From contig JAJPHW010000111.1 in NCBI GenBank assembly GCA_021325035.1, positions 1-34,983 of the forward strand: a stretch of DNA of 34,983 bases, given 5' to 3'. Both the position numbers and the translations under genes were made by a program. A model generated the notes under the pieces. It saw only the letters and a program-made list of their open reading frames with translations, had not been told where the DNA came from and searched no databases. This stretch comes from Terriglobia bacterium (GTDB lineage: Bacteria > Acidobacteriota > Terriglobia > Terriglobales > Acidobacteriaceae). The stretch's first letter is position 1. Every line of letters begins with the position of its first letter. Of the stretch, positions 7,745 to 15,408 are shown piece after piece.

Positions 7745-8503
7745 GTGAGCGCTATTGCTGAAAGCTTGACTCAGGCCCAGGTGTTTAAGTTCTCTTCGCG
7801 GGAGGAGCTTAAGTATCGCTTTTTGTATTGGATTAATGCCTACCCGGCAATTTTTATGCCGTTAGCGCGAATGCGGCATCCTCGCGCGACAGATCTGCTT
7901 GTGGATCGAAATACGGACCTGGTAATCGAAGGGTTTGGCCGCGCCGGAAGCACTTTTGCGAACTTCGCATTCCTTTCGGCACAAACACGTCCGGTAAAGA
8001 CTGTTCACCACACCCACGCCTCCGCGCAGGTTCTGGTGGCGGTAAGGAAAAAGATTCCTACATTGGTCATCGTACGCAAGCCGGAGGATTCTGCACTTTC
8101 ACATATGGTCCGGCACAATGTGACCGCGCGCGCAGCGTTAATGGCTTGGATTCGTTTCCATCGCCGTATCATGCCGTTTCGAGAACAAATTGTGATCGCC
8201 AAATTCGAACAGGTGCTTAAAGATTTTGGCACTGTCATATGCCAGATCAATGAAAAATTCGACAAACATTTTGACGTCTGGCAGCATACAAAAGAAAATG
8301 AGGCCGACGTCTTTGAGCAAGTACGCCGGAGGAATCGGCACCTTTTCGGTGAGGCTATTACGCCCGAGCGGCTAAGGTCGCTTGCCCTGCCTACTCCCGG
8401 GCGGGACGCGCTCAAAGCACAGTTACGTACCCAGCTTCAATGTCAAGAAGTAGCGCCTCTGTGCGGTCAAGCAGAAGAAATCTATAGCGCGATTATTGGC
8501 TAA
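7745..8503 (+). CDS. Second, divergent sulfotransferase-like P-loop protein
   Basis: A 252-residue protein, shorter than and unlike its upstream neighbour. A P-loop-like EGFGRAGSTFANF (62-74) and a later VIVRKPEDSALSHMVRH (109-124) resemble the 5'-phosphosulfate and 3'-phosphate binding segments of sulfotransferases (Arg followed by a Ser-containing helix). The start is GTG at 7745; GAGGAT immediately after the previous stop gives a six-base spacing, suggesting translational coupling. A strong hairpin follows the stop. The assignment is by motif only; an inactive or accessory sulfotransferase-fold protein is possible. The operon context suggests it acts with the first sulfotransferase, perhaps on the same acceptor. 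Confidence 0.7.
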   Translation: MSAIAESLTQAQVFKFSSREELKYRFLYWINAYPAIFMPLARMRHPRATDLLVDRNTDLVIEGFGRAGSTFANFAFLSAQTRPVKTVHHTHASAQVLVAVRKKIPTLVIVRKPEDSALSHMVRHNVTARAALMAWIRFHRRIMPFREQIVIAKFEQVLKDFGTVICQINEKFDKHFDVWQHTKENEADVFEQVRRRNRHLFGEAITPERLRSLALPTPGRDALKAQLRTQLQCQEVAPLCGQAEEIYSAIIG

Positions 8504-8509
8504 ATGCAG

Positions 8510-8544
8510 ACCAAGAAGCCCCAAACCCTGTGAGGCTTCTTGGT
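8510..8544. terminator. Strong hairpin between convergent genes
   Basis: ACCAAGAAGCC (8510-8520) pairs perfectly with GGCTTCTTGGT (8534-8544), an 11-bp stem with a 13-base loop. It lies between the convergent sulfotransferase and universal stress protein genes. There is no T-run on either side, so it is probably a bidirectional terminator or mRNA 3'-end stabiliser. Confidence 0.65.
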
Positions 8545-8560
8545 GCGATGAGCAATGCTC

Positions 8561-9502
8561 TTAGGCAGATGCGATTGCGGCAAGCTCGTGCTCTTCGGTG
8601 CTGTATGAAGCAAGCTTCGGACGAACCACGTCAACCGTGCAGTTGGCGTGAAACGCGACAGCTTCCGAAACGCTCCCCATGATCACGCGATCGAATCCAT
8701 GCCGGCCATGTGAGCCGAGAACGATTCTATCGGCCCCCCATTTGGAAGCTTCGTCGAGGATGACGGCGCGTGGTTCGCCGGAAGGTGCAGCGCGATGAAC
8801 GCTCACTTCGAGTCCAGCCTCTTCCAGCGTTTTCCGCGCGTCATAAATTGCTTCTCCCGCGCGGACTTCTGCTTCTTTCCAGATTTCGTCCAGAAGTGCA
8901 GTAGGGTATTCCGGCGAAAGTGAGGATGACAAGTTCAGCGCATCAGGAGCCACCAATTGCACAGCTGTGACCACTCGTACTTGAGTTCCTTTTGGCCAAG
9001 GAAGGTTCGCGACCGTTTGCACAGCTTGCGCCGAACATTCAGAGCCATCGGTGGCCAACAGAATTCGCATCGCGCGAGGTTCACTTGTAGTAGCGACTGG
9101 TGCCCGTACGATTTCCACCGAGCAGGGAGCGTTCCGCAGCGTTGACTGCGCTACGCTTCCCAGCAGGAAGCGGGTCACCTCGTTAAAACCACGGGATCCC
9201 AGCATAATCAAGTCTGCATTCCACTCATGCGCATATTTACCGATCGCTTTGTCAGGAAAACCCAGGCGCACGTCGAACTCTGTGTCATAACCTTTTGCTT
9301 TTAATTTTGTAGCTGCTTTTTCCACTAGCGCGAGTCCTGCTTTGCTCGCGTCTTCAATCAGTTCGGGCAGCCCTTTCCAATGGCGCAGATCCACAATGTT
9401 GAGCGCACAAAATCTCGTTCCCTCAGGCCAGGTCCGCTGCGTGACCTCTGTGATGACGGCTTGTGAGCTATGAGAAGCATCGACGGCTAATAGGACTTTC
9501 AT
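8561..9502 (-). CDS. Tandem-domain universal stress protein
   Basis: A 313-residue protein with two UspA domains, about 1-140 and 145-300. Both domains keep the ATP-binding signature: LGSRGFNEVTRFLLGSVAQ in the first and LGSHGRHGFDRVIMGSVSE in the second, so both should bind nucleotide. The ATG at 9502 is preceded by a consensus AGGAGG ribosome site, indicating high expression. It is divergent from a second tandem Usp, across 159 bases that contain three palindromes. Tandem Usp proteins next to Crp/Fnr regulators are common in hypoxia, nitric oxide or stationary-phase regulons; the role here is inferred from this context. Confidence 0.92.
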   Translation of the reverse strand: MKVLLAVDASHSSQAVITEVTQRTWPEGTRFCALNIVDLRHWKGLPELIEDASKAGLALVEKAATKLKAKGYDTEFDVRLGFPDKAIGKYAHEWNADLIMLGSRGFNEVTRFLLGSVAQSTLRNAPCSVEIVRAPVATTSEPRAMRILLATDGSECSAQAVQTVANLPWPKGTQVRVVTAVQLVAPDALNLSSSLSPEYPTALLDEIWKEAEVRAGEAIYDARKTLEEAGLEVSVHRAAPSGEPRAVILDEASKWGADRIVLGSHGRHGFDRVIMGSVSEAVAFHANCTVDVVRPKLASYSTEEHELAAIASA

Positions 9503-9524
9503 ATTGCGAACCTCCTTTGCTTAC

Positions 9525-9540
9525 TGACCTCTTAAGGTCA
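9525..9540. promoter_or_regulatory. Perfect inverted repeat upstream of the leftward usp gene
   Basis: TGACCT-CTTA-AGGTCA is a 6-4-6 perfect palindrome 23 bases upstream of the leftward usp start. It is too close to the start to be an activator site, so a repressor operator is one option. It does not have the TGA-N6-TCA spacing of the other two sites. Confidence 0.5.
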
Positions 9541-9580
9541 TTAGCATGTTCAGTTTGTCAGCAAACGTCTGAGATCGCAG

Positions 9581-9592
9581 TGATCTTGGTCA
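9581..9592. promoter_or_regulatory. Crp/Fnr-type half-site pair (imperfect)
   Basis: TGATCTTGGTCA has the TGA-N6-TCA core spacing used by Crp and Fnr proteins; with flanks it reads GTGA-N6-TCAT. It lies centrally between the two divergent usp genes, 20 bases left of a second, perfect site (core to core). Confidence 0.5.
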
Positions 9593-9600
9593 TGCAGAGA

Positions 9601-9616
9601 GGTGATAAGCATCACC
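9601..9616. promoter_or_regulatory. Perfect Crp/Fnr-type operator palindrome
   Basis: GGTGAT-AAGC-ATCACC is a perfect 6-4-6 inverted repeat with the TGA-N6-TCA core. It lies 46 bases upstream of the rightward usp start. The GTGA half-site is what the recognition helix of the Crp/Fnr protein encoded 2 kb away would be expected to read (Arg-Glu-x-x-Ser-Arg). Confidence 0.65.
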
Positions 9617-9661
9617 GCGAAAGCTGCCCACAAATGGCATGTTTTCTATGAAGGAGGGCTT

Positions 9662-10555
9662 ATGCCGGAAACTTTACAAAGCCAGTCCCGGGCGCGGATC
9701 GCGCTCAAAAACATACTCTATCTGACGGATTTTTCTGCTCCTTCGGAATTGGCATTTCCTTTTGCGGCAGGGTTGGCGCGGCAATATGGCGCAAAGCTTC
9801 ACGTTCTGAACATCCTTGTTCCGGACGCTTTCGCTGTCACCACGCCAGAATTGGCGATTGAAGTGGAGGAAGGGCAGAAGCAGTACGCAGACACACAGAT
9901 GAAAAAAATTATTAGTCGCCTGCACGACTTGCCGCATGCGGCCAGAGTGCATAACGGCGCTTTCTGGCCTGTGCTGGAAAAGGAAATACGAGACGAACAC
10001 ATCGATTTGATTGTCGTGGGTACGCATGGCCGAACCGGCGTTCGTAAGGTGTTACTGGGTTCTACGGCAGAAGAGGTTTTCCGCGGATCCAATGTGCCTG
10101 TTCTCACCATTGGGCCTGGCGTCAGCGCTTTCGGCCCGGCGACGCAATTCCGCTGCATTGTTTACGCTACAGATTTTACGCCCGCTTCCTTAGCCGCCGT
10201 GCCCTATGCCTTCTCTCTGGCAGAGGAGACTCAATCGCGGCTGGTTTTATTGCATGTGATTCGTCAGCTCCGGAAAGAAGAAGTGCTGGGTGGTCTTTCC
10301 ATTGCGGATGCAATGCACCAGCTCTCTGAAACCATACCTCCCGATGCCGTTTTATGGTGCAGACCTGATCCGGTGGTGGTTTATGGCGATCCCGCTGAAA
10401 AGATCGTCGAATTAGCCTGCGAACAAGCGGCTGACCTGATTGTGATGGGTATTCGTCCGACTGGCCACGCCAGCATGTCTGCCCATCTTGGCGAAACCAC
10501 TGCGCATAAAGTTGTTTCACGTGCTGCCTGCCCCGTGCTGACAGTGCGTGGCTGA
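9662..10555 (+). CDS. Tandem-domain universal stress protein
   Basis: A 297-residue protein with two UspA domains. The first (about 15-150) has an intact GTHGRTGVRKVLLGSTAEE nucleotide-binding segment. The second (about 160-297) reads MGIRPTGHASMSAHLGETT, a looser version whose ATP binding is less certain. The ATG at 9662 follows GAAGGAGGG at a good distance; an upstream in-frame ATA/ATG-like extension to 9602 lacks such a site and would run through the palindrome at 9601-9616, so it is rejected. Followed after 18 bases by the alcohol dehydrogenase gene, forming an operon that probably continues into the Crp/Fnr gene. Confidence 0.92.
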   Translation: MPETLQSQSRARIALKNILYLTDFSAPSELAFPFAAGLARQYGAKLHVLNILVPDAFAVTTPELAIEVEEGQKQYADTQMKKIISRLHDLPHAARVHNGAFWPVLEKEIRDEHIDLIVVGTHGRTGVRKVLLGSTAEEVFRGSNVPVLTIGPGVSAFGPATQFRCIVYATDFTPASLAAVPYAFSLAEETQSRLVLLHVIRQLRKEEVLGGLSIADAMHQLSETIPPDAVLWCRPDPVVVYGDPAEKIVELACEQAADLIVMGIRPTGHASMSAHLGETTAHKVVSRAACPVLTVRG

Positions 10556-10573
10556 GTTGTCGTGGAGGTTCTG

Positions 10574-11671
10574 ATGTCGAGCGCTATTGCTGAGCCTATT
10601 TCAAACAAACTCTTGCAGCCCACCCTGACGATGAATGCGCTGGTATTCAGGGGGCCAAATCATATCGCCCTAGAAGAAGTGCCAATTCCAAGGGCCGGAG
10701 TGGGCGAGGCCATCATCCGGGTTACTTTGACCACAATCTGCGGAACTGACGTGCATATTCTGAAAGGAGAATACCCAGTTCGCAACGGCCTGACGATCGG
10801 CCACGAGCCCGTAGGCGTAATTCACGAGATAGGCGAGGGGGTGACGGGATACGCGATTGGTGATCGTGTCTTGGTCGGTGCCATTACTCCGTGCGGTCAA
10901 TGCCGACCATGCTTGACCGGTAAATGGTCACAATGTGGCGGCGCCATCGGAGGATGGAAGTTCGGCAACACCATCAATGGAGCTCAAGCCGAGTTCCTGC
11001 GCGTGCCCTACGCACAGGCCAACCTTGCCAAAATTCCCGCTGGGCTTACGGATGAGCAAGTTGTCCTGCTGGCTGATATTGCATCCACCGGCATTTCTGC
11101 CGCAGAAAGCGCTGATATGCAAATCGGCGACACAGTGGCCGTCTTTGCGCAAGGTCCCATTGGTCTCTGCGCGACGGCGGGAGCGCGTTTGCGAGGCGCG
11201 AGCCTTGTAATTGGTGTGGAATCTGATCCGGTGCGCATGCACATGGCTAAGCGCATGGGTGCGGATATAGTCCTGAATCATGAGGAATGCGATGTTGTGC
11301 AGGAAATACAAAAGATTACTGGTGGTGGCGTGGATGTGGCCATTGAAGCTCTGGGCACGCAGCAGACTTTCGAAAATGCGCTCAGCGTCTTGAGGCCTGG
11401 CGGTACGCTGAGTAGTTTGGGCGTGTACTCGGGCAAATTATCGGTTCCATTAGGCGCCTTTGATGCAGGCCTTGGGGACCATCGAATTGTAACCACGCTC
11501 TGTCCCGGCGGAAAAGAGCGCATGCGTCGCTTGATCGAATTAGTCTTGCATGGCCGTCTCGATCTCAGGCCTTTACTCACTCATCGTTTTAAGCTGGAAA
11601 ATATAGTGGAGGCCTATCACCTTTTTGCGGAGCGCCGGGACGGCGTCCTGAAGGTTGCAATTGAACCCTGA
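10574..11671 (+). CDS. Zinc-dependent alcohol dehydrogenase (MDR family)
   Basis: A 365-residue medium-chain dehydrogenase/reductase. Likely catalytic zinc ligands are Cys56 (TTICGTD), His77 and Glu78 (IGHEP) and perhaps Asp168 (LLADIASTG), the arrangement of secondary alcohol dehydrogenases of the Clostridium/Thermoanaerobacter type. A four-Cys structural zinc site is present (CGQCRPC...C, 107-121). The Rossmann loop is AQGPIGL (192-198), and Glu216 after the second strand suggests NAD(H). The ATG at 10574 has GGAGG five bases upstream. It sits in a usp-usp-adh-crp/fnr cluster, suggesting fermentation or aldehyde disposal under oxygen limitation, which is inference. The true substrate is unknown. 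Confidence 0.9.
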   Translation: MSSAIAEPISNKLLQPTLTMNALVFRGPNHIALEEVPIPRAGVGEAIIRVTLTTICGTDVHILKGEYPVRNGLTIGHEPVGVIHEIGEGVTGYAIGDRVLVGAITPCGQCRPCLTGKWSQCGGAIGGWKFGNTINGAQAEFLRVPYAQANLAKIPAGLTDEQVVLLADIASTGISAAESADMQIGDTVAVFAQGPIGLCATAGARLRGASLVIGVESDPVRMHMAKRMGADIVLNHEECDVVQEIQKITGGGVDVAIEALGTQQTFENALSVLRPGGTLSSLGVYSGKLSVPLGAFDAGLGDHRIVTTLCPGGKERMRRLIELVLHGRLDLRPLLTHRFKLENIVEAYHLFAERRDGVLKVAIEP

Positions 11672-11717
11672 CGATCAAACCTCGTCTGATAATGGAGCAC
11701 ACGCTTCGGGAGAGTCG

Positions 11718-11723
11718 TATAAT
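11718..11723 (+). promoter_or_regulatory. Consensus -10 element six bases before the crp/fnr start
   Basis: A perfect TATAAT ends six bases before the GTG at 11730. No good -35 lies 16-18 bases upstream. If used, transcription would begin at or next to the start codon, giving a leaderless mRNA. Confidence 0.45.
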
Positions 11724-11729
11724 CGGGGC

Positions 11730-12455
11730 GTGGAGAATAACAAGACACCTTACGGCCTCCCGGTTGTGGACAGTTGTGTGACTTGCCCTTTTCACACAGA
11801 GCGTATTTTTTGCAATCTGTCCAAATCCGCCTTGCAGGGGCTTGATGCGTTGTCTTCAACGGCCAGTTATCCCAAGGGAGCAGTTCTCTTTGTACAGGGG
11901 CAGAATCCTCGTGGAGTCTTTGTTTTGTGCCACGGGCGGGTGAAAATGACGGCCAGTTCTTCCGAAGGTAAATCGATTATTTTGCGGATCGCGGGCGCCG
12001 GAGAATTGATTGGCCTTCCGGGAACGCTTTCAGGCAGGCCTTACGAAGTGACCGCCGAAGCCTTTGAGCCAATTCAGGCAAGTTTCATTCCACGCGTACC
12101 TTTTCTGCAATTCCTGCGCGAGCACGGCGATGCCGCGTTGAGCGTTGCACAAATTCTTACCGAGATCTATCAAGCAACGTACCGCGAAGTCCGCTATCTC
12201 GGTCTTTCTGGGTCTGCGGAAGGCAAACTGGCGCGCTTTATTTTGGATTTCACCGAAAAAAGTGCGCCCACGAACGGCCAGACTTCTACCACACTGACTC
12301 TTACCCACGAAGAAATTGCGGAAATGATTGGGACTTCGCGCGAAACGGTCAGCCGGCTCTTCGCGACTTTTAAACGGAAGAAGCTGATCGAAGTGCGGGG
12401 CGCTACGCTGATCGTTGGCAATAAAATTAATCTGGAAAAACTCGCCGAGGCTTAA
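11730..12455 (+). CDS. Crp/Fnr-family transcription regulator with N-terminal cysteine cluster
   Basis: A 241-residue regulator from GTG 11730. An N-terminal CVTC...C pattern (Cys16, Cys19, Cys28) resembles the Fe-S ligand region of Fnr; Cys67 could be a fourth ligand, but the Fnr Cys122 position is Ser here. A cyclic-nucleotide-binding-like beta-roll spans about 36-130, then a long dimer helix, and a winged helix with LTHEEIAEMIGTSRETVSRLF. Recognition residues are Arg204, Glu205, Ser208 and Arg209, a mix of Crp and Fnr. A TTG at 11655 would extend the frame into the dehydrogenase gene with no spaced ribosome site and low-complexity residues, so it is rejected. Sensing of oxygen or NO is inference. 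Confidence 0.88.
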   Translation: MENNKTPYGLPVVDSCVTCPFHTERIFCNLSKSALQGLDALSSTASYPKGAVLFVQGQNPRGVFVLCHGRVKMTASSSEGKSIILRIAGAGELIGLPGTLSGRPYEVTAEAFEPIQASFIPRVPFLQFLREHGDAALSVAQILTEIYQATYREVRYLGLSGSAEGKLARFILDFTEKSAPTNGQTSTTLTLTHEEIAEMIGTSRETVSRLFATFKRKKLIEVRGATLIVGNKINLEKLAEA

Positions 12456-12467
12456 CTTCTTAAGTTA
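12453..12467. terminator. AT-rich palindrome containing both stop codons of convergent genes
   Basis: TAACTT-CTT-AAGTTA is a 6-3-6 inverted repeat that includes the TAA of the Crp/Fnr gene and the opposing TAA of the zinc-ribbon gene. A T-run (TATTTCTT) follows on the plus strand. The stem is weak, so termination strength is doubtful. Confidence 0.4.
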
Positions 12468-13379
12468 TTTCTTGAGCGCAACCTGCTTTTCGCCCGGCGT
12501 CATCTGTTTCCAAATCGTGCTCAGGTCATCTTCGATGCGGTGATTGGCCGGATCAACGCGCAATGCTTTCGCAAACCAGCCATAGGCCGTAGGTAAATCG
12601 CGAGGCGCGCAGTGGCCTGTCGCATACATTGTTCCCATCAGTGTAAGGGCACGCGCGTTTTGACGATCGGCGGCAGTGGCTAATTTCTTTCGGGCCAGTG
12701 CGCAATCTTCAGGCACGCCATTTCCATACAAGTATTTCTCGCCTTGGGTAACCAAATCTTGTCCCGGCGGTGCTGGCTTTGCGGGTTCCGTCTTCTTTGT
12801 GATTGGTTGCGCAGGCGGCGTATTTACTGCCGGTTGAGACTTCTCTGGCGGGGAATTCGTTGGTGTTTCATCAGGCGCTGCGCTTGCCGAAGTCTCTTCT
12901 TTACTAGGTGGCTTTGCAGGTGATGAGGGGGTAGGTGAGTTCGATGCACTGCTAGCTGGCTGTGTTTCCGGCGGTTTTGTTTCCACAGGAGAGGCTGGAT
13001 TGTCGGATGTTTCGCTTGCTTCGCCCGGGTTGGAGGCCGCGCTGCGAGCTACATATTCCGAAATCCAACTATGCGCATACTGCCGCCAATGTGCAGCCAG
13101 TAGGACGAGTGAGACTACTAGCAAAAGCAGAGCCAGATAGAGCCGCCCCGTGTGCCGGGGGTGCACTTCTTCTTCATCGTCGGTCAACAGGTAAGAAACA
13201 CTATCAGTCTTACCTTGATAGTCGGAAGGGAACAGCGACTCAGAAGATGGCTTTGGTGGGGATGCTGGATCAGCATTTGTTTCCTGCCACTCCACCGATG
13301 GCAAACGCTGTCCGCACATCCCGCAGAAAAGAAACTGCTGATCGTTTTCATGCCCGCACTTCTCGCAGCGAACGCCCAT
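12465..13379 (-). CDS. Zinc-ribbon, single-pass membrane protein with Sel1-like repeats
   Basis: A 304-residue protein. An N-terminal zinc ribbon has Cys5, Cys8, Cys19 and Cys22 (CEKCGH...FCGMCG), followed by an acidic linker and one membrane helix at about 79-97. A long Pro/Ser/Thr-rich stretch (about 112-205) leads to a C-terminal pair of Sel1-type TPR repeats (EKYLYGNGVPEDCALARKKL and GTMYATGHCAPRDLPTAYGWF). The topology suggests a cytoplasmic zinc ribbon with the TPR part outside the inner membrane. Proteins of this design are often scaffolds in envelope processes, but no function can be assigned. The ATG at 13379 is clear; the ribosome site is weak. It converges on the Crp/Fnr gene with nine bases between stops. 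Confidence 0.8.
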   Translation of the reverse strand: MGVRCEKCGHENDQQFLFCGMCGQRLPSVEWQETNADPASPPKPSSESLFPSDYQGKTDSVSYLLTDDEEEVHPRHTGRLYLALLLLVVSLVLLAAHWRQYAHSWISEYVARSAASNPGEASETSDNPASPVETKPPETQPASSASNSPTPSSPAKPPSKEETSASAAPDETPTNSPPEKSQPAVNTPPAQPITKKTEPAKPAPPGQDLVTQGEKYLYGNGVPEDCALARKKLATAADRQNARALTLMGTMYATGHCAPRDLPTAYGWFAKALRVDPANHRIEDDLSTIWKQMTPGEKQVALKK

Positions 13380-13451
13380 TGCCTATGAATTAAGTATAGC
13401 GGTTAACAAAATATTTCAAGATGCCGGAAAAGGTGCCTCTAAAAATGAAAA

Positions 13452-13468
13452 GGCACGCGAGGCGTGCC
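13452..13468. terminator. Bidirectional intrinsic terminator of the carbamoyltransferase operon
   Basis: GGCACGC (13452-13458) and GCGTGCC (13462-13468) form a 7-bp GC-rich stem with a three-base loop. T-runs follow on both strands (CTTTTTC on plus; TTTTCATTTTT on minus). It lies 19 bases after the carbamoyltransferase stop on the minus strand, the operon it should terminate. Confidence 0.85.
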
Positions 13469-13487
13469 CTTTTTCTCTCTGTCCAGG

Positions 13488-15398
13488 CTAGTCGAGCTTG
13501 AATTCGCTGCGCCAGTCGCCGGTGTCGGCGAGGGCGGGCTGATCACGCTTGTCCATCACGTAGTTTCCTACCACGAGGAAATCCATTTCAGTGCGCATGA
13601 AGCAGCGGTAAGCGTCGTCAGGCGTGCAGACGACGGGCTCGCCGCGGACGTTAAAGCTGGTATTCACGATGACGCCGTATCCGGTGAGATTTTTGAAGGT
13701 GTTGATCAAATCCCAATATCGGGGATTGGTCTTTTTGCTCACGCTCTGAATACGGGCGGAGTAATCAATGTGCGTGATCGAAGGTAGATCGGAGCGGAGG
13801 AAGTAGAGACGCTCGTAGAGCGGCTTCTCGTGATAGCCCGGAGGCAGCGCGTTCTTCTTGTCTTCGCGGATGGGTGCGACGATGAGCATGTAGGGTGAGC
13901 CGCGGTCGAGATCGAAGTGCGCCTGCACGTCTTCTTCGAGAACTGATGGCGCAAAGGGACGGAAGCCTTCACGATATTTAATCTTGAGATTGAGCTTCTT
14001 CTGCATCTCAGGATTGCGGGCATCGCCAAGAATGCTGCGGTTGCCGAGCGCGCGCGGACCGAACTCCATGCGTCCCTGGAACCAGCCTACGACGTTGCCT
14101 TCAGAAAGGCGTTGCGAAACAACTTTAGCCAGCTCGTTGAAATCTGCGTAATAGGTTGCGACTGCGCCTCGAGCTTCAAGCGCGCGGGCGACTTCGCGAT
14201 CGGAAAATTCCGAGCCGAGATAAGAACCCTGCATGGAATCGCCGCTGCCATTGATGGTGCGCTCGTGGCCTTCGTGGATATACCAAAAAGCGAGGGCCGC
14301 GCCCAGCGCTCCACCAGCATCGCCGGCTGCGGGCTGAATCCAAATGTCGTCGAAGATTCCGGCTTTTAAAAGTTTTCCGTTAGCCACGCAATTCAACGCT
14401 ACGCCGCCTGCCATCACCAGATACTTGCTGCCGGTCAGTTCACGAGCGGTGCAAGCGAGTTTAAGAACGATGTCTTCGGTGACCTGCTGGATGGCAAGGG
14501 CCATATCCATGTAAATCTGAGAAATTTCGGTTTCGGGCGCGCGGCGGGGAATGCCGAAGAGCTGCTCCCATTTCGATTCATTCGCCATCTTCAGGCCGGT
14601 GGCGTAATCGAAGTAATCCATGTCGAGGATGATGGAGCCGTCGGGGCGGATGTCCACGAGGTCTTCTACGATTTTCTTCTTGAAACGCGCGGTGTCCGCG
14701 GAGTCCGGATTGCCGTAGGGCGCGAGGCCCATCAATTTGTACTCACCGCTATTAACGGCGAATCCCGTGTAATAAGTGAACGCCGAATAGAGAAGACCGA
14801 TGGAGTGCGGGAACTGGAGTTCACGCAGAATTTCAATGTCTTTGCCTTTGCCGTGGCCGATGGTGGTCGTAGCCCATTCGCCGACACCGTCCACTGTCAG
14901 GATGGCGGCATCTGGAAATGGTGAAGGGTAGTACGCGCTAGCGGCGTGCGAAAGATGGTGCTCGGGGTAGTAAATAGGCACATTGCCCTCGCCAAGATCA
15001 GCGAGATGATCACGTAGCAATTTGCCCATGAACAACTTCTCTTTGATCCATACGGGCATCGCGGAAAGAAAACTGGTGTATCCGCCGGGAGCGAAGGCGT
15101 GGTAGGTCTCAAGCAGGCGCTCAAATTTCAGGAACGGCTTGTCATAGAAGCAAACGGCAGAGATGTCTTTATATTGCAGTCCGCCTTCCTGGAGCACGTA
15201 GCGGCATGCATTCGTGGGAAACGAGGAATCGTGCTTCTTGCGGGTGAAGCGTTCTTCCTGCGCTGCCGCGACGATCTTTCCATCCACGAGCAGCGTAGCA
15301 GCGCTGTCATGGTAAAACGCCGATACGCCGAGGATGGCTGAGCGCTTTCCCGCTCCGTTCTTTGAAGCTGCGTTCTGAGTGCCGTTGCTTGAGCTCAT
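13488..15398 (-). CDS. Carbamoyltransferase, NodU/CmcH/TobZ family (SxtI-like)
   Basis: A 636-residue protein. The N-terminal Kae1-like domain opens with ILGVSAFYHDSAATLL, then EERFTRKKHDSSFP, HHLSHAASAYY and the DGVGEWATT loop. MAGGVALNCVANGKL and the C-terminal YrdC-like-family GRMEFGPRALGNRSIL segment complete the family pattern. These enzymes use carbamoyl phosphate and ATP, through carbamoyl-adenylate, to carbamoylate hydroxyls on sugars, antibiotics or toxins. The ATG at 15398 is chosen; a TTG at 15437 would overlap the small gene upstream. It is the last gene of an operon with two small membrane proteins like those beside saxitoxin sxtI. The acceptor is unknown. Confidence 0.93.
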   Translation of the reverse strand: MSSSNGTQNAASKNGAGKRSAILGVSAFYHDSAATLLVDGKIVAAAQEERFTRKKHDSSFPTNACRYVLQEGGLQYKDISAVCFYDKPFLKFERLLETYHAFAPGGYTSFLSAMPVWIKEKLFMGKLLRDHLADLGEGNVPIYYPEHHLSHAASAYYPSPFPDAAILTVDGVGEWATTTIGHGKGKDIEILRELQFPHSIGLLYSAFTYYTGFAVNSGEYKLMGLAPYGNPDSADTARFKKKIVEDLVDIRPDGSIILDMDYFDYATGLKMANESKWEQLFGIPRRAPETEISQIYMDMALAIQQVTEDIVLKLACTARELTGSKYLVMAGGVALNCVANGKLLKAGIFDDIWIQPAAGDAGGALGAALAFWYIHEGHERTINGSGDSMQGSYLGSEFSDREVARALEARGAVATYYADFNELAKVVSQRLSEGNVVGWFQGRMEFGPRALGNRSILGDARNPEMQKKLNLKIKYREGFRPFAPSVLEEDVQAHFDLDRGSPYMLIVAPIREDKKNALPPGYHEKPLYERLYFLRSDLPSITHIDYSARIQSVSKKTNPRYWDLINTFKNLTGYGVIVNTSFNVRGEPVVCTPDDAYRCFMRTEMDFLVVGNYVMDKRDQPALADTGDWRSEFKLD

Positions 15399-15408
15399 AT
15401 ATTTGTGT

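Noticed and set aside
9602-9661. N-terminal extension of the rightward Usp protein
   Set aside because: A strong ribosome site precedes the ATG at 9662, and the extension would run through the operator palindrome.
11655-11729. N-terminal extension of the Crp/Fnr protein from a TTG inside the dehydrogenase gene
   Set aside because: No spaced ribosome site, and the extra residues are low-complexity and precede the normal family N-terminus.
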